DNA of 7,295 bases from Helicobacteraceae bacterium (GCA_027056525.1 JALUKO010000319.1:1-7295); one strand, 5' to 3'; shown: positions 1 to 6,469, counted from the stretch's first letter. Numbers and translations are program-made. The notes: a model not told the origin generated them from the sequence alone.

Positions 1-400
1 CATAGACACCTTGGCTCGATTTATAAACAAAGATACCATCATGTATGTTCAGTGCAAGGATCACAACGATGAGCACTTCCAAGAGTTGCAAAGGATGCAA
101 AAGGAGCTTGAAAATTTTGCAAACACACACAAACTGTACCTTATACCTTTGCCGATGTGCTCCGGCATTTATTTTCAGGGGGAACGGCTGCCCGCAACCT
201 ATGCAAATTTTTTATTTCTCAACGGTGCGGTGTTAGTTCCCCTCTATAATATCAAAGAGGACAAAGAGGCACTCAGGATTTTTGAAGAGAGCTTTGAAGA
301 TCGGGATGTCATTGCCATCGATTGCTCAACGCTCATCAAACAACACGGTTCACTTCACTGCGTCACTATGAACTTTGCAAAGGGTGTTGAGATTATTTAG
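1..400 (+). CDS. aguA: Agmatine deiminase, C-terminal part (5' end outside window)
   Basis: This is the last ~132 codons of an agmatine deiminase of the peptidyl-arginine-deiminase-like (guanidino-group modifying) family. The enzyme hydrolyses agmatine to N-carbamoylputrescine and ammonia in the cytoplasm, a step toward putrescine and longer polyamines. The reading frame is open from base 2 (reading IDTLARF), so the TTG at 11 is an internal leucine codon and the true start lies upstream; base 1 is the third base of a codon that in this family is usually the catalytic His of a GH-I/V-D motif. Family motifs visible are ERLPATYANF, NGAVLVP and the terminal HGSLHCVTMN, whose Cys (bases 359-361) is the family's nucleophile. 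The gene ends at TAG 398-400 at the usual family C-terminus, so the 3' end is intact. It runs convergently into the small minus-strand gene that follows, overlapping it by 8 nt. Identification is firm; the N-terminal half cannot be judged. Confidence 0.93.
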   Translation, partial: IDTLARFINKDTIMYVQCKDHNDEHFQELQRMQKELENFANTHKLYLIPLPMCSGIYFQGERLPATYANFLFLNGAVLVPLYNIKEDKEALRIFEESFEDRDVIAIDCSTLIKQHGSLHCVTMNFAKGVEII

Positions 401-530
401 AAAGTTCGGACTTTGTTACGTTTGCATCTTGAACTTCCAAGATCGCCATGCCACTCATGATAAGGTACGTTGCCAAGCCAAAACCCGCTGCTATAAATAT
501 GATACGTTTTATTTTTTCGATTGTTGTCAT
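393..530 (-). CDS. Small single-pass membrane protein, 45 aa, function unknown
   Basis: This short minus-strand frame runs from ATG (530-528) to TAA (395-393). The protein begins MTTIEKIKRIIF, has a basic N-terminal patch (K6, K8, R9), then one hydrophobic stretch at about residues 10-31 (I, F, A, G, L, M), and ends in a polar tail rich in D, N, K, E and S. By the positive-inside rule this predicts a single membrane helix with its N-terminus in the cytoplasm. An in-frame TAG lies three codons before the ATG, so this is the only likely start. No Shine-Dalgarno sequence is visible; a TGC-TAGAAT box ends 6 nt before the ATG. The gene is divergent from the TonB receptor gene and overlaps the aguA tail by 8 nt. 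I do not recognise the family. In support of a real gene are the coherent membrane topology, the promoter-like sequence and the fact that it fills an otherwise empty gap; against it is only its shortness. Confidence 0.6.
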   Translation of the reverse strand: MTTIEKIKRIIFIAAGFGLATYLIMSGMAILEVQDANVTKSELSK

Positions 531-536
531 GGCAAA

Positions 537-545
537 ATTCTAGCA
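537..545 (-). promoter_or_regulatory. Candidate extended -10 promoter for the small membrane protein gene
   Basis: On the minus strand the sequence reads TGC-TAGAAT (545 down to 537), an extended -10 box preceded by a run of seven T (551-545). This matches the epsilonproteobacterial housekeeping promoter style, in which a -10 box with T-rich upstream DNA matters more than a -35 box. Transcription would be expected to begin about 6-7 nt further on, which is at the ATG itself (530), so the mRNA would be leaderless or nearly so. This is a prediction from sequence only. Confidence 0.4.
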
Positions 546-579
546 AAAAAACTGATTTTTTCATACATTTTGCATAAAA

Positions 580-595
580 TTAACATAGTATTAAC
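580..595 (+). promoter_or_regulatory. TTAAC direct repeat, 11-bp spacing, over the receptor -35 region
   Basis: TTAAC occurs at 580-584 and again at 591-595, one helical turn (11 bp) apart, the second copy forming part of the candidate -35 box of the receptor gene. Tandem repeats with 11-bp spacing are typical of OmpR/PhoB-type response-regulator sites. The DNA here is very AT-rich, so chance is a serious alternative. Confidence 0.2.
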
Positions 596-620
596 TTTTG
601 TTTTATATTATTCATATAAT
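591..620 (+). promoter_or_regulatory. Probable sigma-70-type promoter of the TonB receptor gene
   Basis: A perfect TATAAT at 615-620 is preceded, 18 bp away, by TTAACT at 591-596, which matches TTGACA at 4 of 6 positions. Initiation would be expected near 626-628, giving a leader of about 15 nt that carries the AAGG ribosome site before the ATG at 643. The -10 lies inside an inverted repeat, which suggests that the promoter can be repressed. Confidence 0.5.
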
Positions 621-622
621 AT
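605..622 (+). promoter_or_regulatory. 18-bp inverted repeat over the receptor -10 box, possible operator
   Basis: ATATTAT (605-611) and its exact reverse complement ATAATAT (616-622) flank a 4-nt spacer and cover the TATAAT at 615-620. Size and position resemble operators of dimeric repressors such as Fur-family metalloregulators, which would fit a metal-receptor gene. The half-sites are entirely A/T in AT-rich DNA, so a chance palindrome is possible; the regulator is unknown. Confidence 0.3.
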
Positions 623-630
623 TATTTTTT

Positions 631-634
631 AAGG
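631..634 (+). promoter_or_regulatory. Ribosome binding site that fixes the TonB receptor start
   Basis: AAGG lies 8 nt before the ATG at 643. The frame is open further upstream (to about 598, with TTG codons), but only the 643 start has a ribosome site and puts a normal signal peptide at the N-terminus. Confidence 0.6.
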
Positions 635-642
635 TTAATTAT

Positions 643-2640
643 ATGAAAAGCATTATTCCCTTATCTCTCATTGCTGTTGCATCTTTATATGCTTCAGAAG
701 TTACATTACCTGATGTTAATGTTGAGGCTACAACCATTACAGAAGTGAGTCAAAACGCTCAGGTCTCTGCTGATTTAGCACAGGCGCTCAGCCAAAGCAG
801 CCCAAGCGTCGATATGAACCGCCGCAGCGGTATTGCCAACGATATCCTTATCCGCGGACAAAAAAGAGACAATATATCGGTAGAAGTGGATGGCACAAAA
901 GTTTGCGGGGCATGTCCAAACAGAATGGATCCACCCGTTTCACACATCTTGACAAACCAAATTGACTCTGTTGAAATCATAGAAGGTCCTTATGATGTTA
1001 CAACATTTGGGACAATGAGTGGCGGCGTAAAAATCACAACAAAACAACCCACAAAAGAGCTTCACGGTGAAGTTGATTTTGGTCTTGGAAGCTGGAACTA
1101 CCGAAAAGTTGGTGCTACTGTCAGTGGTGGTAATGACAAGGTTCGCGTACTTGTAAGTGGTTCGAGTGAATCTAGTGATCAGTACAGAGATGGTGATGGC
1201 AGATCTATTGCACAACAGATCCGTGAGTATGCAAGCGGCACTACGGTAGCAGGAACAATGTACAAAACTCAATATCAGGATATGAAGGCATACCAAAAAA
1301 ACTCTCTTATGAGTAAAGCTTTTGTTAACATAGCCAAAGATCAGGAACTGCGCTTAAGTTATACGGCAAACAGAAGTACCAATGTTCTTTATGGTAACTC
1401 CAAAATGGATGCACTGTATGATGACTCAAATATCTACAGTGTTGCCTACAATATCGACAATCTAAGCAACACATACAAAAACCTCAACTTACAATACTAT
1501 GCATCAGATGTTGATCACCCAATGAGCACAAAGTACAGACTCTCATCCAATAACCCAATGATGGACAACACGAATCATCTTAAAACAAAAATGATTGGGA
1601 TAAAACTCAAAAATAGTTTTGATCTCTCAGACTATAAGCTCTTAATCGGTCTTGATACAAGTAAAAGAACATGGGACGGTAACTACTACAACAGCACGAC
1701 CAAGCTCCCTCTTGCTGCGGGTGATTCAAAAAGTATAGACAATGCTCTCACAATCAACAAAGCGATTTTTGCAAAACTTGAGAGATCTTATGGTGAGCTT
1801 AGTTTCTCTTTAGGCGCGAGATATGATATAACAAGCATTGATAATGGCGGTACTTTAGACTCCAATGACTACAGCGGTTTAAGCGCCAACCTTGTAACAA
1901 ACTATGCACTCTCTCAGCTAAGTACTCTTTTTGTAGGTTTTGGACAGGCGATTCGTGTGCCTGATGCAAGAGAGCTTTATTTTACAAGTTCAAATGCTAC
2001 ACTTATCGGGACACCTTCACTTGATCAAACAACAAATCAGGAAGTTGATCTTGGATACAGACTTGAGAGTGAAAACCTTTCGTTGAAACTCAAAACTTTT
2101 TACTCAAAACTCACAAACTATATCTACTACAACTCTTCTTTGGCGAGTAATAAATTTACAAATATCGATGCAAAAGTTTACGGAGCAGAACTAAGTGCTT
2201 CTTTTTTTGCCACTGATGAGTTAAGTATCGATGGTTCCCTCTCTTATAAAAAAGGTGAAAAAGATGAAGCACTTGCAGGACAAACAGACAAAGATCTCGC
2301 AGATATGGCACCTCTGAGAACTACTATCGCAGCAAATTACGAGTATATGCCAAACTCTCTTGCTACTGTAGAGATAATAAACTCTCAAAAATGGAGTAGC
2401 TATGACGCAGACAACGGGGAACAGGAACTTGATGGCTGGAGCGTTGTTAACCTAAAACTCAAACATGAAGTAGATAAAAATCTAAACTTTAGCGTAGGTA
2501 TCAACAACCTCTTTGATGAGACATATGCTCTTTCAAACACATACTATGACCTTACTCTTATCACGTCAGGAACAGATGAGGTGATGCTTATGAATGAACC
2601 GGGAAGATATGTTTACACAAACATGACTCTCAAATTCTAA
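643..2640 (+). CDS. TonB-dependent outer-membrane receptor, OprC/NosA-like, probable copper importer
   Basis: The 665-residue precursor is a 22-strand TonB-dependent outer-membrane transporter. Residues 1-17 form a signal peptide (MKSIIPLSLIAVASLYA, cleavage before S18). The following VTLPDVNVEA segment is the likely TonB-box region, the plug domain runs to about residue 136 (ending GGVKITTKQP), and the rest is the barrel, finishing with a terminal Phe (TNMTLKF) as outer-membrane barrels do. Substrate evidence is C91-P-N-R-M95 followed by DPP in the plug, and H292-P-M294 within VDHPM in the barrel. Together these reproduce the CxxxM plus HxM copper ligands described for Pseudomonas OprC; NosA belongs to the same family. 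A further Cys88 makes a CGAC pair next to the site, and M306, M307, H312 and M317 follow the HxM. Length is close to OprC and NosA. Copper uptake is inferred from the motif; the TonB-receptor assignment is certain. The gene has its own promoter and is divergent from the 45-aa gene. Confidence 0.9.
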   Translation: MKSIIPLSLIAVASLYASEVTLPDVNVEATTITEVSQNAQVSADLAQALSQSSPSVDMNRRSGIANDILIRGQKRDNISVEVDGTKVCGACPNRMDPPVSHILTNQIDSVEIIEGPYDVTTFGTMSGGVKITTKQPTKELHGEVDFGLGSWNYRKVGATVSGGNDKVRVLVSGSSESSDQYRDGDGRSIAQQIREYASGTTVAGTMYKTQYQDMKAYQKNSLMSKAFVNIAKDQELRLSYTANRSTNVLYGNSKMDALYDDSNIYSVAYNIDNLSNTYKNLNLQYYASDVDHPMSTKYRLSSNNPMMDNTNHLKTKMIGIKLKNSFDLSDYKLLIGLDTSKRTWDGNYYNSTTKLPLAAGDSKSIDNALTINKAIFAKLERSYGELSFSLGARYDITSIDNGGTLDSNDYSGLSANLVTNYALSQLSTLFVGFGQAIRVPDARELYFTSSNATLIGTPSLDQTTNQEVDLGYRLESENLSLKLKTFYSKLTNYIYYNSSLASNKFTNIDAKVYGAELSASFFATDELSIDGSLSYKKGEKDEALAGQTDKDLADMAPLRTTIAANYEYMPNSLATVEIINSQKWSSYDADNGEQELDGWSVVNLKLKHEVDKNLNFSVGINNLFDETYALSNTYYDLTLITSGTDEVMLMNEPGRYVYTNMTLKF

Positions 2641-2672
2641 AGAAAAACATTAAAGCGCTTTTTTAGTCCAAT

Positions 2673-2687
2673 AAAGATAGAATCTTT
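2673..2687 (+). promoter_or_regulatory. Candidate -10 box and inverted repeat directly before ispG
   Basis: TAGAAT at 2678-2683 ends 7 nt before the ispG ATG (2691), with a T-run at 2659-2664 upstream. If it is a -10 box, transcription starts at or within a base or two of the ATG, giving a leaderless mRNA. The box sits in a perfect inverted repeat, AAAGAT (2673-2678) and ATCTTT (2682-2687) with a 3-nt spacer. No Shine-Dalgarno sequence is visible, and an in-frame TAG at 2664-2666 with no start codon after it rules out an earlier start. The alternative is readthrough from the receptor gene 50 nt upstream. Confidence 0.4.
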
Positions 2688-2690
2688 CTT

Positions 2691-3752
2691 ATGATTAAAA
2701 GAGTAAAAACAAAACAGATTTTCGTTGGTAATGTCGCAGTGGGTGGAGATGCACCCATCAGTACGCAGTCTATGACCTATTCCAACACACACGATGTGAT
2801 ATCGACGGTTGAGCAGATCAAAAGACTGCATTTTGCCGGATGTGACATAGTGCGTGTTGCGGTTCCTGATATGGAAGATGCTTTAGCACTTAAGAGCATT
2901 AAAGATCAGATCGAGCTTCCCCTCGTTGCCGACATACACTTCAACCATAAACTTGCACTTATCGCTGCTGAAGTGGTTGACTGTATCCGCATAAATCCCG
3001 GCAATATCGGAAGCAAAGAAAAAGTTGCCGAAGTTGTCAAGGCATGTCAAGCTCGCAATATCCCTATACGTATCGGTGTAAACGCGGGGAGTTTGGAAAA
3101 AGAGTTTTTAAATAAGTATGGACAAACTGCCGAGGGTATGGTTGCTTCTGCAGAGTACAACATAAAATATCTGGAAGATTTGGGTTTTGATGATATCAAA
3201 ATAAGCCTCAAAGCAAGTGACGTACAAAGAACAGTAGATGCCTACAGAATGTTACGTCCAAAAAACAACTACCCGTTCCATCTTGGTGTTACAGAAGCGG
3301 GAACGCTCTTTCACGCAACAGTCAAAAGCTCCATCGGACTCGGTGCACTTCTTCTTGATGGTATCGGCGATACAATGCGGGTGAGCATTACGGGTGAGCT
3401 TGAAGAGGAGATCAATGTAGCGCGTGCCATTTTAAAAGATTCCGGAGCGATGCCTGATGGGCTCAACATCATCTCATGCCCCACTTGTGGACGTATTGAA
3501 GCTGATCTTGTAAGTGCCGTAAGCGAGATAGAAAAAAGAACCGCACACATAAAAACCCCGCTCAATGTCTCGGTGATGGGATGTGTAGTCAACGCTATCG
3601 GTGAAGCTGCCCATGCAGATGTTGCCATAGCATACGGAAAAGGAAAAGGGCTTGTGATGGTCAAAGGGGAAGTGATCGCCAACCTTGAGGAAGATGCACT
3701 TGTGGACAAGTTTGTCGATGAAGTGGAAAAAATGGCAAGTGAGCATAAATAA
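2691..3752 (+). CDS. ispG: 4-hydroxy-3-methylbut-2-enyl diphosphate synthase (IspG/GcpE)
   Basis: IspG carries out the penultimate step of the non-mevalonate (MEP) isoprenoid pathway in the cytoplasm: reductive ring opening of 2-C-methyl-D-erythritol 2,4-cyclodiphosphate to HMBPP by a [4Fe-4S] cluster fed by flavodoxin or ferredoxin. The 353-residue protein is of normal bacterial two-domain length. The N-terminal TIM barrel carries the family motifs VGNVAVGGDAPISTQSMT, LVADIHFNH, CIRINPGNIG and RIGVNAGSLE. The C-terminal cluster domain has C263-P-T-C266-G-R and M-G-C298-V-V-N with E305 seven residues later, the same spacing as the three cluster cysteines and cluster-binding Glu of the E. coli enzyme, so all cluster ligands are present. 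The ATG at 2691 is the only workable start. The stop codon overlaps the dnaB ATG by one base (TAATG), implying cotranscription and translational coupling. Confidence 0.97.
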   Translation: MIKRVKTKQIFVGNVAVGGDAPISTQSMTYSNTHDVISTVEQIKRLHFAGCDIVRVAVPDMEDALALKSIKDQIELPLVADIHFNHKLALIAAEVVDCIRINPGNIGSKEKVAEVVKACQARNIPIRIGVNAGSLEKEFLNKYGQTAEGMVASAEYNIKYLEDLGFDDIKISLKASDVQRTVDAYRMLRPKNNYPFHLGVTEAGTLFHATVKSSIGLGALLLDGIGDTMRVSITGELEEEINVARAILKDSGAMPDGLNIISCPTCGRIEADLVSAVSEIEKRTAHIKTPLNVSVMGCVVNAIGEAAHADVAIAYGKGKGLVMVKGEVIANLEEDALVDKFVDEVEKMASEHK

Positions 3753-5203
3753 TGCAAGAAAACCTCTATAACTTAGCATTTGAGCGCTCCATTCTCAGCT
3801 CCATCGTCTTTGAGCCTTCCCAGTTTGATGAGCTAAGCACTACGCTCAACAAAGATGATTTTTATCTTCCTGCCCATCAAGATATCTTTGGCGCGATGAT
3901 GACACTTTTGCAAAAAGATGAACCTATAGATGAGGAGTTTATCAAAAAAGAGCTTATCAAGATAAAGAAATTTGATGAGCAGGTGATGCTTGAGATTCTC
4001 TCAGCAAACCCTATCTCAAACACAAGAGCCTATGTAAACGAGATCAAGGACAAATCACTCAAACGTCATCTTTTAACACTTACAACCGAGATAAAAAGAG
4101 TAACGGTGGAGGAGGAACTTCCAAGTGCGGAAGTGGTCGATATAGTAGAGAAAAAACTCTATGAGATCACGCAAGACAACCAAACAAGTGACTTTAAAGA
4201 CTCCCCAACCATGACCTATGACACTATGGAGTACATCAAAGAGATGAAAGCTCGTGGAAACTCTGTACTTGTCGGTGTCGATACAGGTTTTAACGAGCTC
4301 AATAAAATGACGACAGGTTTTGGTAAAGGGGATCTCGTTATCATTGCTGCACGTCCTGCGATGGGGAAGACCTCTTTTATTTTAAACACGGTGAACTCTC
4401 TTATAAGCCAAGGAAAAGGTGTTGCTTTTTTCTCCTTGGAGATGCCTGCAGAACAGTTGATGCTCAGACTGCTCTCTATCCAAACCTCCATACCGCTTCA
4501 AAAGCTTCGCGTGGGAGATATGAATGATGATCAATGGAATTCTTTGACCTCTGCCATAGACAAGATGAATACAGCCAAACTCTTTGTAGATGATCAGGGA
4601 AGCATCAATATTAACCAACTTAGAAGTAAGCTTAGAAAGCTTAAAAACCAACACCCTGAAATTGAGATAGCAGTGATCGACTACCTTCAGATTATGCAGG
4701 GTATCGGGACACAGGACAGGCACCTGCAGGTGAGTGAGATCTCTCGTGGTCTCAAGATGCTCGCACGTGAGTTGGAGATGCCCATAGTGGCTCTTTCTCA
4801 GCTCAACCGCGGACTTGAGAGCAGAAATGATAAACGTCCAATGCTTAGTGATATCCGTGAATCCGGCTCAATTGAACAGGATGCAGACATCATTTTGTTT
4901 GTTTACCGTGATGATGTTTACCTCTATAAAGAGGAAAAAGAGCGTGAAAAAGCCGCCAAAGCCGAGGGAAAAGAGTTTATCTCCGAATATGTTGAAAAAG
5001 AGGAGGAGGAAGCCGAGATCATCATAGGCAAACAAAGAAACGGTCCAACAGGACATGTGAAGCTCATCTTTCAGAAAAAACTCACCCGTTTTGTCGATGC
5101 TCCATCATTTTCCAAGGGGGTGGAAACTGTGTATGAAAATGTAGACACACGCTCAGCAAATATCGATGTTGGCGAGCCTGCGGTTTCAATGCCTACACTC
5201 TAA
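3752..5203 (+). CDS. dnaB: Replicative DNA helicase DnaB
   Basis: DnaB is the hexameric 5'-3' helicase that unwinds DNA at the replication fork and recruits primase. The 483-residue protein has the N-terminal helical domain (about residues 1-100), a linker, and a RecA-like ATPase domain from about 175. Visible motifs are Walker A ARPAMGKTS (200-208, with K206 and T207), the SLEMP segment, Walker B AVIDYLQIM (D310), SQLNRGLESR (Q350, R353) and DIRESGSIEQDAD. Between VYLY and AEIIIGKQRNG, residues 391-420 form a Lys/Glu-rich segment about 20 residues longer than the E. coli loop; an insertion at this place is known from Helicobacter pylori DnaB. The ATG overlaps the ispG stop by one base; a weak AAGTGAG ribosome site lies inside the ispG end (3737-3743), 8 nt before the start. 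comEC follows after 3 nt. No intein or frameshift is seen. Confidence 0.98.
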   Translation: MQENLYNLAFERSILSSIVFEPSQFDELSTTLNKDDFYLPAHQDIFGAMMTLLQKDEPIDEEFIKKELIKIKKFDEQVMLEILSANPISNTRAYVNEIKDKSLKRHLLTLTTEIKRVTVEEELPSAEVVDIVEKKLYEITQDNQTSDFKDSPTMTYDTMEYIKEMKARGNSVLVGVDTGFNELNKMTTGFGKGDLVIIAARPAMGKTSFILNTVNSLISQGKGVAFFSLEMPAEQLMLRLLSIQTSIPLQKLRVGDMNDDQWNSLTSAIDKMNTAKLFVDDQGSININQLRSKLRKLKNQHPEIEIAVIDYLQIMQGIGTQDRHLQVSEISRGLKMLARELEMPIVALSQLNRGLESRNDKRPMLSDIRESGSIEQDADIILFVYRDDVYLYKEEKEREKAAKAEGKEFISEYVEKEEEEAEIIIGKQRNGPTGHVKLIFQKKLTRFVDAPSFSKGVETVYENVDTRSANIDVGEPAVSMPTL

Positions 5204-5206
5204 GTT

Positions 5207-6469
5207 ATGATTGAGAGGATCTCTGTTTTTCAAAGCAAAAACGAGATACTCACTTTTTTTGTTTTCACCCTTTTTATCTTCTGCTATACTCTGCTACTAG
5301 AGTATCAAAACTACAAGCAACTGACACAATTTGACTCAATCCTCATAGAGGCAAAAGTGCTTACTCAGTATGAGAAAACTAAAAACGGCAGAACGTATCA
5401 GGTTTTAAAGCTCAAGGCAAACAAGGGGTATAGCTTTTATACTACTGCAAAAAATTCTTTGCAAGATGTAACAGAGAAAACATTATCTCTTGAACTCTTC
5501 GCTGCGAACAAAAGTTTTTATGAGTACCTGAGCGGCTTTTATGCCTTTAGCAAAATCCTCTCTATTGAGCCAAGTATCTCTCTCAAAGAAAAACTCAACA
5601 GATCGATTGAATCTGAACATAACAACACTGAAGTAGCAAGTATATACAAAGCACTCTATACTGCTACACCCTTGCAAAAACACCTCTATGGTGTGTTCTC
5701 AACTTTGGGAGTCTCCCACCTTTTGGCTATAAGCGGGTTTCACTTAGGTGTGCTTAGTATGCTGCTTTTCTTTTTACTACGCCCACCCTATCTTTTTTTG
5801 CAAAACAGGTATTTTCCATACATCCATGCAAACAGAGACCTTTTTTTGACAGTGCTCTTTTTGCTGCTTTGTTATCTTGTGTTTTTAGAAGCACCGCCAT
5901 CACTACTACGTGCTTTTGGTATGTTGGGTATTGGATTTATACTTTTTGACAGAGGTTATAAGATCATCTCTATGCAAACGCTGCTTTTGAGTGTCATTGT
6001 ACTTATTGCACTTTTTCCAAGACTTGTATTTTCTCTTGGTTTTTGGCTCTCTGTGAGTGGTGTCTTTTATATTTTTTTATTTTTAATCCATTACAAAGAG
6101 CTTAGCAAACGCAAACAGTTTGTGCTTCTGCCTCTTTGGCTTTATATCATGATGTTACCGTTTTCACTTGCTATATTTGAAAACTTTAGCCTTTTGCATC
6201 CACTCTCCATAATTTGGACAGCACTTTTTACTCTTTTTTATCCCCTTAGTATATTGATGCACCTGCTAGGTTTAGGAAGTAGTTTCGATGCTTTACTTGA
6301 GATGCTTATCTCTTTGGGACAAAACAGCCATATGGTTGTACTCCCCTATGAGTACCTTGCATTACATATAGTGCTTTCATTTGCGGCGATATATAAAAAA
6401 GCATTTATCCCACTATTAACTCTTTGTAGTATTTTTGTTTTGATATACGCGATTTATAATGTAGCATAA
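5207..6469 (+). CDS. comEC: ComEC/Rec2 family DNA uptake channel, short form without nuclease domain
   Basis: ComEC is the inner-membrane channel that brings single-stranded DNA into the cytoplasm during natural transformation. The 420-residue protein starts with a membrane helix (about 14-31), followed by a soluble region at about 40-120 that matches the place of the DUF4131/OB-fold domain, then the polytopic competence domain. The hallmark is G168-VSHLLAISGFHLGVL, followed by several hydrophobic helices, with PPSLLRAFGMLG and LGFWLSVSGVFYIF as further family-like segments. The protein ends just after the last helix; the C-terminal metallo-beta-lactamase domain of Bacillus-type ComEC is absent, as in other Campylobacterota. 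The start lies 3 nt after the dnaB stop with no clear ribosome site, so translation probably depends on reinitiation. The dnaB-comEC order is also found in Helicobacter pylori. The coding strand is rich in T-runs of 6-7, reflecting Phe-rich helices. Confidence 0.92.
   Translation: MIERISVFQSKNEILTFFVFTLFIFCYTLLLEYQNYKQLTQFDSILIEAKVLTQYEKTKNGRTYQVLKLKANKGYSFYTTAKNSLQDVTEKTLSLELFAANKSFYEYLSGFYAFSKILSIEPSISLKEKLNRSIESEHNNTEVASIYKALYTATPLQKHLYGVFSTLGVSHLLAISGFHLGVLSMLLFFLLRPPYLFLQNRYFPYIHANRDLFLTVLFLLLCYLVFLEAPPSLLRAFGMLGIGFILFDRGYKIISMQTLLLSVIVLIALFPRLVFSLGFWLSVSGVFYIFLFLIHYKELSKRKQFVLLPLWLYIMMLPFSLAIFENFSLLHPLSIIWTALFTLFYPLSILMHLLGLGSSFDALLEMLISLGQNSHMVVLPYEYLALHIVLSFAAIYKKAFIPLLTLCSIFVLIYAIYNVA

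Noticed and set aside
375..632. Plus-strand open frame of 85 codons between aguA and the receptor gene
   Set aside because: It overlaps the aguA end, the promoter region and the minus-strand small gene, and its product is of low complexity with many Cys, Tyr and Phe and no recognisable domain.
598..642. Longer receptor frame beginning at a TTG near 598
   Set aside because: It would place 15 residues before the signal peptide and start inside the promoter; AAGG at 631-634 supports the ATG at 643.
2652..2664. AAAGCGCTTT palindrome followed by T residues after the receptor gene, a possible terminator
   Set aside because: The palindrome has no room for a loop; folded with GCGC as loop, only three A-U pairs remain, too weak for an intrinsic terminator.
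3311..3757. Minus-strand open frame of 148 codons opposite ispG
   Set aside because: It lies entirely opposite conserved ispG coding sequence, including the cluster cysteines; its Ser/Thr/Pro-rich translation reflects antisense codon bias.
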